From NCBI GenBank assembly GCA_017590115.1, contig JAGGNK010003335.1:7937916-8001915 (forward strand): a stretch of DNA of 64,000 nt, given 5' to 3'. Position numbers and translations under genes: made by a program. How positions within the stretch are numbered: position 1 is the stretch's first letter; each line of letters begins with the position of its first letter. Positions 46,725 through 60,235 of this stretch are shown here, piece after piece. Under the pieces are notes generated by a model. That model had not been told where the DNA came from. It searched no databases and saw nothing but the letters and a program-made list of their open reading frames with translations. Source of the DNA: Montifringilla adamsi. Taxonomy: Eukaryota; Chordata; Aves; Passeriformes; Passeridae.

Positions 46725-46905
46725 CCTACAGGTTGTCCAGAGAGAAGGTGGATACTCCATCCCTGGAAACATTCAAAATCAGGTTGGATGGAATTTTGAC
46801 TGACTTGATCTAAGTGAAGATGTCCCTGCTCATTGCAGGGGGATTGAACTGGATGACCTTTAAAGGTCGCTTCCAACCCAAACCATTTTGTGATCTCATA
46901 ATTCT
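46725..46905 (+). mobile_element. CR1 LINE fragment, 3' end
   Basis: Plus orientation: aggttgtccagagagaagg, actccatccctggaaacatt, caaaatcaggttggatgg, then ggggattgaactggatgacc, ggtcgcttccaacccaaacc and attttgtgatctcataattc. This is the CR1 3' end with its degenerate octamer tail, opposite to COL23A1. Confidence 0.9.
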
Positions 46906-49900
46906 TTCCCTACGGTCTTCCAGGAAATCTGTAAAGCGGGTGCAGCACATGGAATTACAAATATATTTTAGAGATATTGCTTGTGGCAAGTGAGATAAAC
47001 CAAAATTGGGAGAGGAAAAAATTTAAAAATCATTCTCATCTGTTCTACTTGCTGTTTTTATCTGAAAGCAATTCGGTTAAAAAAAAAAAAAAAAAAAGCA
47101 GCATTTTGGAAACCACATTTAGAATCCTGCTGCTATTCAGTAGCTGGGTTAGGAAATGCTTCTGAGGAGAAAAAAAAAATTTATGGGAATTAAAAGGAAA
47201 AATCTCAAACCCAAGAGTTGCAAATTTCAATTATGTGGTGCAGATGGGTGAGCAGGACAGAGATCTCCCAGCTCCCACAAGAGAGGGCAGCACAGAGGAG
47301 CAGCCCAGGAGTCACTAATGCCATCTGCACCCCCAAACTCTGCACGTGTGATAATATCTATGTTCAGAACAATTGGAAATTATTATTGCAGCAATTCCTA
47401 GCTTATTCTGAGCTCTCAGCTTTAGATACTGCTTAATGAACCAGGCATAAAGTGAATCCATATTATACCTCTTGTTTTCAACCCCTTTAAGAAACTACAA
47501 AAGAAATTAAGGAGGTCTGGGAGTTTGCTTGAAGATGAATGCTCCCTGTAAACTGTTACCTAATGACTCCATCTCCCAAGGCCTCGCAGTCTGATGTTTG
47601 TTCACTGTAATTAAGATTCATGTTGCACTAAAGTAAATTGGGCAATGGCCGAGTCTTTTCTTCTAACTGTGCCAGCCCCACTGTATCAGCTCTGGGAGTC
47701 CTTTATTTACATTGTTATAAAGAGAGTTTTGGAGTGGAGAATGAATACAAAGCATAACAGTCTATTTGTAAACAACTTGTCATGTTCAAGCTAAACAGCC
47801 TTAATTCAGGGCATAATATGCAATTTCTGACAATACCATAAGTTTCGCAGTAAGATGATAGATTTAGTAACCCAAAGACAAAGAAAGAGAATGAAATATA
47901 TTGCTATTTGAAAATATTATGAGGAAGAGATGATGGGTGTATCTAAAGAATAGCTCCTCAGAAACAAGGTAAAAAGTTCATAGTAAACACTCACAATTGC
48001 TGGGTAGCAGCCACTTACATCATCTACTGTGGGTAAGTAAATGAAATATTAAAAATCAACATCACTTTATTATTCACATAAAATATTGTCAAAAGCCAAA
48101 CCCATGTACTTGTCCACAGTACAGTAAATAACCTTTGTTTGAACTAATTTACCCATTGCAAATTGGGCTGCTCAATGACCACCATAATCCATCAACACCA
48201 AGGAGAGCAGGCACTATGTGTGCTTAATGTCTTTTTATCCCCTGTAATTAAACCAAGTCTAGTCCTTGACCCATGTTCCCATGGCTGGGAGGCTGTACTG
48301 CTGCCTCCCAGCCCTTCAGCTGGATGGATAAATTTCTGCCTGGGCAAATTACTGTTGGGCACAAGGTAAAATCAATGTTTGCCAAGGACAAAGTGAGTTT
48401 AAGGCGTTTGCAAGAAAGGGAGTCCAGCAAAACCTCGCTGAATACCAATGCTCTGTTAGATGTTCTGCCAGTGAAGCACAATTTAGCCAAGAACTTGTGG
48501 CACCAGCTCGTGGCCTTCCTTTCCATTTCTCCTACACATCACCCTTTTCCACTGAGAACACTTACAGAGAGGTGTTCCACAAACCTGGGTCTATCTCTTC
48601 CTTCAAGCCATGAACTGCTGAGGCTCTCAGGGATTTTTTTTTTATTTTTTTATTATGTTGATCCAAAGAAGTAGTTGAGAACAGCATTCAAGTAAAAACC
48701 TTGCCCAAGTGAAATGAAGACCTATCTTAGTGGATCTGGAAACCAGAGGGTTTTTTTCCCTTGTAAGCACAACACAGTGAGCTGATCATGTTGTGAAATC
48801 TCAATCATAAATATTAGGTTCTTTTAGGGCCTTATTTTCTAGAGGAACTCATATCTAACACATTGTGCTCTAACATGGGATTAAGTATTACACCAATTTT
48901 ACACCACTCATGTGGTTGCACTTAAATGCTTTTTTTTTCCTTCTTTTATGAGCTTCAAATGGTTTAACTTGTTTCCCCTTCTTCCCTTTTGGCATTTTTC
49001 TAGTTGTTTTCAATATATCAGCATTTTTTTCAGTTAAAAATGAATCAACCAGAAGAATGGCTTGAACAAATTGGTTGGTTCAGCCATTCTCAAGAATAGA
49101 TATTTTTTTTTTTTCCATATGGCTTTGCTTAGAAGGAAGGAGAACTTTGCAGCAGAGCACCGTGGGGTCTGGTGTTGAGCAGGAGGAAGCCACGGCCCCG
49201 GCCTAGCTGGCTGTTCCTGCACAAAGGCCAATTTACTTTCTTGTTCCCTGAGGAAAAACATTATGGTTCATGGGCAGAAGTCAGATGCTGTGATGCTTGC
49301 TCAGCTGATACTCATCAGGTACTCAAGTCAGGCTGCAGCTCCGAGGCTGCAGATCTGAGATTAAACAGTTTTGGGTCACAACACTTTGCATGAACCTTCC
49401 TGGCTTTGGATTCCAGCAGACCCAAAGACTCAAAGCAAATACCAGGTGCAGATTGGAAACACGCAGCACCTACGGTCTGCAGAAGTTTTCCAAATAAAAG
49501 AAAAAAAAGTAATATCTAGATTCATTTCAAATTTGGCCCAAGTGCCCCAAAAGCTCTCTGAAATACCGGGCTACATTATGTGTTAGCAAAAACCACACAG
49601 AAAGCAACCTCTAGTAAGCTGGGGAGAGCTCCTTGCACTTCCATACCTGATCCAGTTGCTTTCAAGGTACAAAAGAAGCAAGAAATTGTGTTCATTCTTA
49701 GACCTTCAGAAACATTTTCCTCACGATGCACTGGGGAGCTGTGCTCAACCTCAGGGAACAAAACGCCCACCTCAGGAACCAAACTGGAATATTGCTGCTG
49801 CTATTGGGATAATACAGGGCAGTATTCAAATTTTGGTTTGACTAAAGCACCTCAGGACCTCAGCCCTAACAGTTTACAGCCTCAAACTCTTCTTTATCCA

Positions 49901-52766
49901 GAGCTAAGCTAAAATGGGGGTAACCCCAAAATAAAGGATATCCAGGAGGGGATAGAGTGCAAATTTAAATTGTTCCAACAAGATGTAGCAGAGCAAATCC
50001 AAGCCCCAAATCTAACATTCAGCAGCACTGATAAAGCCTGCACACAAGGTGCAGTAGCTCAAGATGACAAAATGTTTCAAGACCAGGGAGAAATGTATGG
50101 TGTTTAAGGATTTTTTAACCTGTAGCCAGAAAAGTCCCATCTTACCCTGGTGGGTGCTTGTTGCAAAAGAAATAAAAACAAAATTCAAGCTCCTTCAAAG
50201 TGTGAAATGATACATGCATACCCACTGAAACAAAAGCTCTGATTTTGCTCCATTTAAAACAACCAAGTTGGTGACACCAGCTCCATTCTCTGGATTCCCC
50301 ACCCTCCACACATAAATAATTTTTTTCTTTTTTTCCCACACCCTGAGACAGTTTCTTCAAACGGTCAAGTGCATACAGCTCTTTTGTTTAGTCATCAGGG
50401 CATGAAGATAAACTGAATTTGAGATATAAATTAAGAAGTGACTGGAATAAAGCCACAATTGCACTTACATCAAACATGGGATTTTTCTTCTCTTGTTATG
50501 GCTGGTCTTACTCAGGCCATTCCCAGATAATACACTGGCACAGCTGCAGTGCAGGGCAGGAGCAGATGTTTTCAGCATACCCCCCTCTATTTTTAAAACA
50601 AGAGCGTGCATATTTTGGCAGCTGTGGGGGCTGCTATATGCAAGGTAAAAAAGTTTTCATGGCAGATTTCAGTTTTCCACATCTGCACTGAGACAGCTGC
50701 TTCAGTCCAAGTCCTGGACAGAGATGGGAACTTTGAACATCTTTCAGAAAGTGTCTATGCACAAACACGCACACAAATTTGGTTTCATGTTTCTTTATGA
50801 GAACAGTGACCAGCTCTGTTCATCGTCCCCATATGCTCCTGCACACTTAAAATACTTAGAAAGATTTTAAAAAACATTCAGGTCACAGTCTCTTCAGAGA
50901 CTTACTGGTTAGGCGAGTCAGACCTAGCTGTATCAATGTGGATCTGGAGAATGAACACAGACTCATTTTTCTTCTATGGATACAAGCTAGAAATCCATGT
51001 AGTGATAGAGCTGGGCAACAGAAATTATGCTAAACTCACACTGCATTTGATTGAAATTCATGATCCTTATATTGTCTGCAGTACTAGATAACAAAGCAGC
51101 ACTGCCCAGAACAAGAGATCAGCAAACAGACACCCTTGAGGTCTTATCCTTCTCAAATAATTTCTAACACAAACTCGCCTCTGGGAAGAATCTAGAAGTC
51201 ACCAGCAATAGATTTATTCAGCAGATGAAGATGATGATTGCTCTACTCAAATCACTAAATCTGCCTGATGAAACACCAGCCTGTTTACCAACACAAGGAG
51301 CAGATGCTCATCTCAGGAGCACCACTACAACAAGAGGTAGTTGTGTATTTCTTGCAGGAATAAGACAATTTTCTTTTTTTTCTAAGAAGTGCAAGACACT
51401 TCTGTAAGGTAAGGAAGATAAGAAAGCACTTATTTCTTCCTTCAGCTTTCAGTTGCAATCTCACATTTAAACAAGTTTGACATGTTGGATTACAAAATCT
51501 CTTGTGAAACATTCAGATCTGACACAAAGTACTTGGGTTTTGATGAATTGCATCTTCAGAGCACGGAAGTACTCAAAGCTAATGCGTCTTATCTACAATC
51601 AGAATTAGCCATTCCAGAGCCAAGATCCCACAGAGAAAAAAAAATAAAATACTCTTTCTGATTTTCAATATGTGAAAAATGAGAAACCAGCAAATCAAGG
51701 CTTTGAGAGAAGATGAATTACAGAGTTATCTAGGGAAGACCCCAGTAACTATACAGAAGTGCATATATTGGAGACTTTAAAAAAAAAAATCACATCCTTT
51801 GCATTTAAATGTTATTCCCACACTTGCAGACACAGTCTGTGGATAATGCCCCTTCTGGCAGGATTTTCCACCCTCATTGTTTCCCAGTTTCCTGTGAAGG
51901 GGAGCCCAAGCTGCCATGTGCAAACCATAAAGCATCCAAGGGATGGGGCCAAGCACATCCCAAGAACACGTCCACAAACATCACAGTAATATCACCAAGA
52001 GAATTTGCTTCTATGTTACAAATCAAGTTCAACATAAAAATCAAAGTTTTCCTGTTTCCAGACTCATCCAACACTGCACTTACATGTGACTATTTCAGCA
52101 TCTCTAAAAAACCTGTTAAGTTCTTCCTCCTGTGGTCTTCAAAAGAAACATTTTTCTGTTGTGTAACCCTCTCTCCACCCCAAATCTCCTGCATGCAGAA
52201 GGCATTTCCTCCACCTTTGTAAGAACTATCTTGTTTTCTGCACCTTATTCCACAAGCATCATCATCTCTATAAAGAGAGAAGATCAGGAATAGCCTGTCA
52301 AGCAAATATGAAGTCAGCTTCTGGAGCTGTTTCTACTTCCATTATCTGCATTAACCCTTGACCAGGGCTACATGATGCCATATGCTTCAAAAGACAGGGA
52401 AAAAGCACATCCTAGTGAAACAGAACCAAGCAAAAAGCAAACAGCCAAATCCCCTCCATGTGGATGAAGCCTTGTAAAACAGAAGTAAAAGCTGTACAAA
52501 GCAAAGCTAAAAAAATCACATCATTTTATCCCAATGACAGCAGTGTCACACAAATAAGCAGCTGTAAGTTACAGATACTAACAAGGTTGTCTGTTTCAAA
52601 ATAATTGTACCCAATATAAAACATCCAGTGAAACTCCCACACTGTCTTCAACAAAGTTAAGTGATGGAAGTTAGACATGGGTGATCCTCCTCCCAGACAC
52701 TCAAAATTAAATTGATGTGTGAATTCATTCTGCCCTCAATTATCCAACAAGCAGTTAATCTAAGAA

Positions 52767-52850
52767 TCAGACTCATTTAGGTTGGAAAAGGCATCTAGGA
52801 TCATTAAATCCAACCATTAATCTGGCACTGCTAAGTCCCTAAATGCCACA
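52767..52850 (-). mobile_element. CR1 LINE remnant, 3' end
   Basis: aagaatcagactcatttagg, ttggaaaaggcatctaggat, cattaaatccaaccattaat and ctggcactgctaagtcc match the reverse complement of a CR1 3' end. Short and diverged. Confidence 0.8.
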
Positions 52851-55800
52851 AAAAGGGAGCAGACCATCTGCAAGCAGACTTGTCTACCCAAGGAAAAAAA
52901 AAATCTTCTCTCTTTTAAGTAGAAAAAAATTCAATAGCAACAAGAACTTGTATATATAACATATACATGCTTCAAATATCCTCATTTTTAGTTTCTATTA
53001 AATAAGCAATTTTTAGAACAAACAAGTAAATCTCAGCTTTGCCATAAGAAGAATAAAGCTGGGGTCACCCTGTGATTTCTCTGGGCACAGCTAAGGGTGT
53101 CACCATCATGGGAGAGGACATGACATTTCTTGGCCTCTGCATTTTTCTTCTCCCTTCTGCTAATATGTTTGCAATAAATCAGACAGGAACTTAAGCTCTA
53201 GCTGTACATTTAGAGCACAACTCAAATTCTTTGGAAATTATAACCTTTTGTGAAAGGGCAAGTGCATAACCATATATTTGAGGAATACAGCCTCTGCCTA
53301 TTGCTGTGGGAAATTGTCTTTTTTATAACTAGAAAAGTTCTCTTCTTTGCGTTATTTCCAGGCAGGGGAAGCCTGGAGAGCAGCTGATGAAGAGCACAGC
53401 AAAAGTAGAAGAAAAAGATTGAGAACTGAAGATCTGAAGAGTAAAATAGTGAAGTAAATCAAAAGCCAGCAAGAGCCTTCAAGTGTAATAAAATATCCCT
53501 ACACATGCTGTCGGACCAGCCTTGCAAGGAGGTACCTTCCTCCTTGAGACACCTCCTGGAGGACTGGAGGTGAGAAGTCAGCTCTCAGTCTTGTGGAAGC
53601 TTCTCATGTCAGGCCTGAAATTGTAGTGGAAAAAAAAAGGCAAATGAAGTGATTCCAGTCCCAGAGCAGCAGAAACAATATACTTTGTTCTCACAAATTG
53701 GGACCAGGTAGGTTGGCACAAGGTCTTTGGCAAAGAAACAATTTAGCCTCAAATTTGAGACCAGAGCAATAGTATTAGATCACTTACTCAGACTTAAGTT
53801 GTGAGCAGCTGTCTGGCTTTTATTTCACACAAAAGCTTATACTGTAAAAGGAATTCCTGGCCCACATTCAGATGCTATATTTGCTCATAAGCAGTGTTTC
53901 TCATTTGAGTCCTGATAATACAATGAAATCAGTGATGAAAAATTTTTACAGAAGAGATGCAGAGAAAAAAAATAAAATTTCTTTAGAAGTACTTGGGTCT
54001 TGTTGTTTGCTAAAATTAACTTCTTATTTTAACTGAGAATATAATTAAAAGTACAAGTGTCTTCTCTCCCTGCTGACCTTGGGCAAACACCAGATTGACT
54101 GTGTGTAAACAATTTGCTTTCCCACCCATCTGAGCTCCTTCCAACAAAGGAATACATGAACTCTATGAAAAATTCAGTTTCCATTCTGTAGGCAGAACCA
54201 GCACGTGCTACAGCCATGTTCACTCCCCAGAAAGAATATGGTGTTTCCTGTAGCAAGTGTGAAAGATCAAAACAATATAATCCCTTTTACTGCCGTGTAC
54301 CTGACCTACATTGCACAGCTTCCAGCAGAAATAAGCTGAGGCAGTTGCAGATGAGGCCTAAATGGCCACACTTATAAGCTCTAATAAATAGAAGTAATTA
54401 ATGACTAACTTAAGAGCAGCATTTGTATATCCATTTAAAGAATTAGGCTTCCATCCACAATGCTAATCCATGTCAAGTCTGAATTTAATTAACAAGCAGG
54501 AGCATGATAGCTAATACAAAGGAACTGATTAGAAAAAAAGAGAAAAAAACAGAATAAAATCAAAGTGCACTTTCAGGCTGGGTAGAGGCAATAATTGCAC
54601 AAGCCTCTGGGCAACCCCATGAAATAAAAAAGTGCTGCAGAATTTAATCACAGTTTCCATGGGAAGGCAAGACAGCTCCAACCTAAGATACCTGGCCAGA
54701 GAGACATGAAACCTGCCTTTGGCCATGCCCAACCCTACAGGACCAGGCGGCAGAGATCAGCTCAGGGTGAAGGGTGCTCGCTCCAGGTTGGGAGTGTGGG
54801 TGATAAAGGACATGGTTGGCAATGGGGCTGAGTACAAAACAGCTGCAGGAAGAGCAGAATTTTAAAAAGAGGTGTATTAGCACATACAAAAGCAGAGTTA
54901 AGATACCAGAGAGCCTGCTGACACTTCTCTGGCACAGGCCATGCCTCAGAGGTGGGGAACACGTGCAATTAGTGAAATGGGATGAGTCATGAATTTGCAA
55001 AGGCAGACTCTGTTACAGCCCCTTTCTACCGTGTTCCTGGCCTGCTCTGGCCCAGAATTCAGTGGCAATGGCTGTTCCTATTGAAGTGCAAAGAGGAGAT
55101 GATTTATTGCCCACACATCTGGGAAATGTTTCAGTAACAAATTCATTTTAGACCAAAGTCTTCTGGGCCAGTGTGATGCACCACAAGGTGCTTCCAAGCA
55201 CACGCCTGAGCCAATGCCTTTCTGACACACAGGTAGAGTGTGGAGCTCTGCAAGTGCACATTAAACCCACAGATTACCAAAAGGAACACTGTAATTTGCT
55301 TAATCAGGTAATTTGCCTACTCAGTGCATCTTATTTGATGGCCAGTCTGGTTTGTCTGAGCTCACCAGTCTGGCAAACAGCTCAAAAAGCCATAATTAAG
55401 TGATGGATTTTGCTCAGCTGCTTCTTCCAGATGCTTAGTTCATTACTAATTACCCAAATGCATCTTTCAGAAGTACCTAGACCATTTTCAGCTGTCTGTA
55501 AAGCAGTAGGTCTATAAATATTTTTACATGGCAGATAAACCTATTCTTTCCCATTTTAAATTTTAAAAACCAGGATCAATAGGACAGAAAGGCAGCAGTG
55601 TGGGAGGTGTTCAGCATTTTTCTTTTTTAATAGTGAAAAGCATCTTGAAGATCAAATGGAAAATTTAAATTATTTCTGACAATCCCAAGGTGCAAATTTT
55701 TACCTGTGGATACTTGGATTGTGTCATTTGTGCTTTTTAGAGCTCAGCTAAACAAATGCTGGATTTCCAATTTAACTTAGCAAACGACATCCAGGAAAGG

Positions 55801-58218
55801 TTCAAAGGTTTAGCAGAGATGAGGTATTGTTGCTCTTTAAACTGAGATGAGATGAAAAGAAAGAGGCAATTATTCTGAGCAAAGCTATCCAATATGTTAC
55901 TAAGTTTGGATAAGACCATCAGTTTCCACTTGTATTTTAAAGAGTCCAAGTTTGGGAAAAACAGCGCAAAACATGGTGAGAGAAGGAAACCAAGCCAGAA
56001 AAATATGAAAGGGAAAGACAAGAAGCATGTGACTTTCTTTTGGTTTGGTGTTAAGGACAAGAGCAGTGGTGGGATCGCGTGGACCCAGGAGAGACAGGAT
56101 GATCTTTTGGTGCAGTAATGGGCCAAAGAGAATCAATGAGTGAGATTTCACTTCCCAAATATGTCAGTTTGAGACTTGATTGAAGTATTTTATCATTTTA
56201 TGAGCATTTTTTTTTCCCACAGACCACTATTTTCTTAGTCATGTGCTCTAGGTACTATGCAAAGACTTTTGCCAACCCTCCAAGTTTACCTTGTTCTTGA
56301 AAGACAATGAAAAATGGCAGGTTTCTCCTCAAAGTGAAGCAGCAGCATTGGCCTTCATCTTACATTGATTAATATACGATGCCTATTGCTGGATCTTTCC
56401 AAGATTTTAACTGAAATCAGACCTGGATTTTAAATGCAACACACTAAGTCAAATCCTGCTTTCAATTTTGCTTTCTGGATTCCAGGATACACTTTTACAC
56501 TATTGATATCCTGGATGTAATTTCACCTTGAGGATCGAATAGTATTTCAAGAAGAAACCTTGAGAGTCTTGCATGAATATAGATATATTGCCACTGAATT
56601 CTGAAATGGAGTTAAATGAAGCCTTTGAAAGGGCAGTTAACCATATAGTGAAGTGTAGCTGATGGAAATTAATACTGAAAGCAGAAAAAAAAAAGAGAAA
56701 ATGCTGGTAGGGGTCACAGGATTACAGTGCTTTCAAAAGCACTGCTTCAGATGGTGTTTTTTCTCCCAACAGATGAAAATTTTCTAGGACATCTGACAGA
56801 TTCCTCTAAGAATTTTTTGGGTATAATTTGATTATTCTTCAATATTCATAATCAGCCTTTCAGCATTTACTGCATCCATAGATGAATAATGCAGAGCCTG
56901 TTTGTGTTGCAGGCCAGGACTTTTGAGGGATTTAGGGAGTACTGGGCAATGAAGCTCATTCTGAAGGTGAAACCAAATCCCAACGTTTCCACACATCGTA
57001 GGCTTCAGAAAACATTCCAAAAATCCCCACCCTAAGAATAGAAATACCTATAGATCCCAAAGGGTTTTATAGAAACTAAATATGGTTCTGCAGAACTAAG
57101 GTAAGAATTTCCCATTTCCTCCTCCCAAATTGTTCAACAGTCTCAGAATCCATTCTGGGTTTGGATTCTCCAGATAATTAGAAAGACCACAAAGCCAGAG
57201 TAAATTCCCAAAGTATATTTTGCTTTGCAACCACACGTCCACATTGTCTTAGTGCTGCTCCCACCCTCACCAGCAGCCTGTGGAGCGATACTGCCATGCA
57301 GCACGAACAGGTAATTCACACCACATAGTCCTCAGTCCTGGGGAAAAAATGACCCTAAATTAATCTGATGCAGAGCAATGACATCTACTGAACTGGTGAG
57401 AAAGAAATCCTGTCCCCATCCGGGAAGCCCTTGGGAGTCCTGTGTCCCCAGAGAGCATCTCCTGCCACAAAGGAACCTCGTGGGAGTCTCAGGTTGTGTT
57501 GCACATCACTGCCATATACATATGAGTGATTGCACAGACTCATAACCAGGAATCCCTCTGAAACCATGGCTAAAATTTGTCCTAAACCAGGCTTTTTTTC
57601 TGGTAGGGAAAAATTGCCCTTGTCCCTCACCCCGAGGCAGAGGTGCAATAACCCAGGTTTCCCGGGTGAAAGCAAGCTCTGAAGAATGACATCTGGTTTC
57701 TGCACAGCTTGGCTGTCAAACCTCTCTTGCTGATGTTTCTGTTTCTTATCTTCTCACTTGTGTTTGGAGCTCAAACAAGCTCCAGCTGAGTGAAGGAGCT
57801 GGCTGCTCCAGGGGTCAGCCCCCACGGCCCCTCTGCCCCTTCCCCACGGCCACTCCAGTGCTGGGCACCATCCAACATGGCACAAGTCTCCCCTAACCCC
57901 TGGCATTGCTTTATCTCTATTTTCCTCAGAAGTGACCCATAGTCTTTCTCTTGGAGATAAAAAAACCCCACTTATTCTCAGCCACAACTCTGCCACTCCT
58001 CTCCTTTTCCCAGCTCTCTCTAAACCCCTCCTGCTGCTGGCAAAGATTATTTCCCATCTTCATTTCTTCTGGCACTGTTGAATTATATGTGTTTACATTT
58101 GCTGCAGTACCATAAAGCAGAGTAAATTTTGCAAACACTCTGCCTGAATCCATATAATAATAAATCAGATCCTCCAAGAAACTACGTGTCACTTGTATAA
58201 AATAGGAATGTTTAAACT

Positions 58219-58235
58219 CCCCCCCACCCCCCCAG
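58219..58235. repeat. C7-A-C7 run
   Basis: Two runs of C separated by one A; on the COL23A1 sense strand this is two G runs that could seed a G-quadruplex. A separate G8 run lies at 58712-58720. Confidence 0.8.
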
Positions 58236-59574
58236 TTATCACAGCTGCTTCTCCCCTCCCTCCAGCAACTCCTCAGCCACCTCTGAAAGCTGTTATTGCT
58301 CTGACTGACAGGGGGACATCAACAACCCAACACAAGCTGACTGATTGACAAGGCCCTTTCCTTTTAAAACTGATTTTCCTTGGTAAACCATTTAAAACAT
58401 GTCAAACAGTTCAACAGTTCCCTGTGAAACTACTGCCAATTCCATTCCCTCTGGAGAAGGTAATTATCTTATTTATAGAGGTTGGGGAACAAATGCTGAA
58501 TTTCTTTTCCATAATCATTTATTAATTGTTCTCATATTGAAAAATTTACTTTGGTAAAATAAATAAGATCCAGCCTTTCCTCATGTTGCTGCAAGTAAAA
58601 TTAATTTTAACTTGCAGAAGTAGGGCAGCCCAGGGCAGGAGCCAGCTCTCACTTGCCCACAAACTGAATGAGAAACTGTAGAAATCAGAGAAGAAAGAGC
58701 ACCTTTTAAATGGGGGGGGGAAAAAAAGCAGAAAAAAGAAAAATATAGTTCCAGATTGCGGATATTCAGCACAGCTCACTCTAAGCATTTATTGTGCTAT
58801 TACTGTTACAGCAACCAGGAGACTTTTATCAGTTTTGCAGAGGGCAGGCATGCAAGGCTCCTGTTTTAAAGACACTGCTATTGGATAAACCCACATGACA
58901 ACAAAAATGAGTTTCAATAGGAAATGGGCAGTGAGAACAAAAGGATAAACAACAACTCGAGTATGACCATAAATTTCCCATGGTCACTTAACTCTGGTGG
59001 TAGTGACTCACTCAGATTTTACTGAACCATTTTACAACCACGAAGGAGAATTCACTCAATCATGTAGATGCCACCTCTTTTTTCAGTTGTCAAATTATGA
59101 AAAGGTGCCTTTGAAATTTCAGAGGTCTGGGTTTTGCCTGAAAAAGCAGAGTTTGATGCTTATGGGAAGGGTAATTTTATGCTTTTACAAAAAAAAATTT
59201 TTAAGCTACAGCAGGAAATTGCAAGCAACTAATGTAAACTGAACACTTGACAATCACTAGAAAATATTTACACTAATATAACTATAACTGCCCAAAGGAA
59301 ACAAACAAATGCCAGAAACACAACTTAAGTTGATGGAATGAGAAATAAACACAAGAATAATGGATGGGTTCAGCCCAAAACCTTAATGCACATGTGTGGA
59401 GCAGTCCCTTCTCCTCCAGTGCTGCTCCTGTGTCCCCATCTCCCTGATCCTACCCAACAGACTCCACTACAGATGTGCTCTGGGATGGGTGAGTGCCCTC
59501 GTTTAAGCCATTTTAAACCTCCAAGTTTGGCCCCAAGTTGCCCCATGAGAAGTTTAAACTATATATTGTTCATT

Positions 59575-59755
59575 GAAAAGGTGGTCAGGCATTGAAACAG
59601 CTGCCCAAGGAAGCAGTGGAATTGCCATTCCTAGAGGTGTTGAAAAGGTCTGTGGATGGGGCACCTGGGAACATGGGTTAATGTGCTGGTTGGACTCAGC
59701 CTCAGAGGTCTTTTCTAACCATAACAATTCTGTGATTCCATGATTCTAAAGCATT
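59575..59755 (+). mobile_element. CR1 LINE fragment, 3' end
   Basis: Plus orientation: aacagctgcccaaggaagc, attcctagaggtgttgaaaa, ggatggggcacctgggaaca, gtgctggttggactcagcc, aggtcttttctaaccataac and the terminal ttctgtgattccatgattct octamer repeats. Confidence 0.92.
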
Positions 59756-59944
59756 TTATCATTTGAAGAGGTGATGATGAAATCCAGGAGAGAGAAGTAT
59801 CTCATGGGGACACTGTGGGAGCTTGGCTCCCCTGAACACTACAGAAATTATAAGCATTCTTAAGTCCATAAAATTCTCAGTTTGGAGTGACTGAAAACCC
59901 AGTGCTGCTTTGTTGTTTCCATGAGGCTGCACTGGAGGTGCTGG

Positions 59945-60235
59945 AGAATCACAGGATGGGTCAGGTCAGAAGGGACCTCAGTATCTGATCCAAACCCCTG
60001 CCCAAGCAGGGTCATCCCAGAGCACATAATCCCAGAGCACATGGCACAGGATTGTGTTCGGACAGTTCTTAAATATCCCCAGTGAGGGAGACTCCACACT
60101 CTCTCTGGACAATCTGTCCTAGGGCTCATCCCTGCCCACTGAAGAAGTTGTTCCTCATGTTCAGGTGAACCTTTCTGTGCATCAGTTTCTGTCCCTTGCC
60201 TCATGCTATCACTTGGTACCACGAGGAAGAGCCTA
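59945..60235 (-). mobile_element. CR1 LINE fragment, 3' end
   Basis: Reverse-complement orientation: ggagaatcacaggatgggtc, aggtcagaagggacctcag, ccaaacccctgcccaagcag, acagttcttaaatatcccca, gagactccacactctctctgg and gaagttgttcctcatgttc. This copy contains a short internal duplication (the cccagagcacat block occurs twice near 60015-60041). Confidence 0.88.

Noticed and set aside
47560..47660. Non-repetitive AT-rich block that reads like a conserved non-coding element
   Set aside because: Conservation cannot be judged from a single sequence; a multi-species alignment would be needed.
53505..53575. Sequence with ccttcctccttgagacacctcctggagg considered as an upstream COL23A1 exon
   Set aside because: Neither frame gives the expected Cys-containing segment or Gly-X-Y triplets, and no suitable donor leaves a single G.
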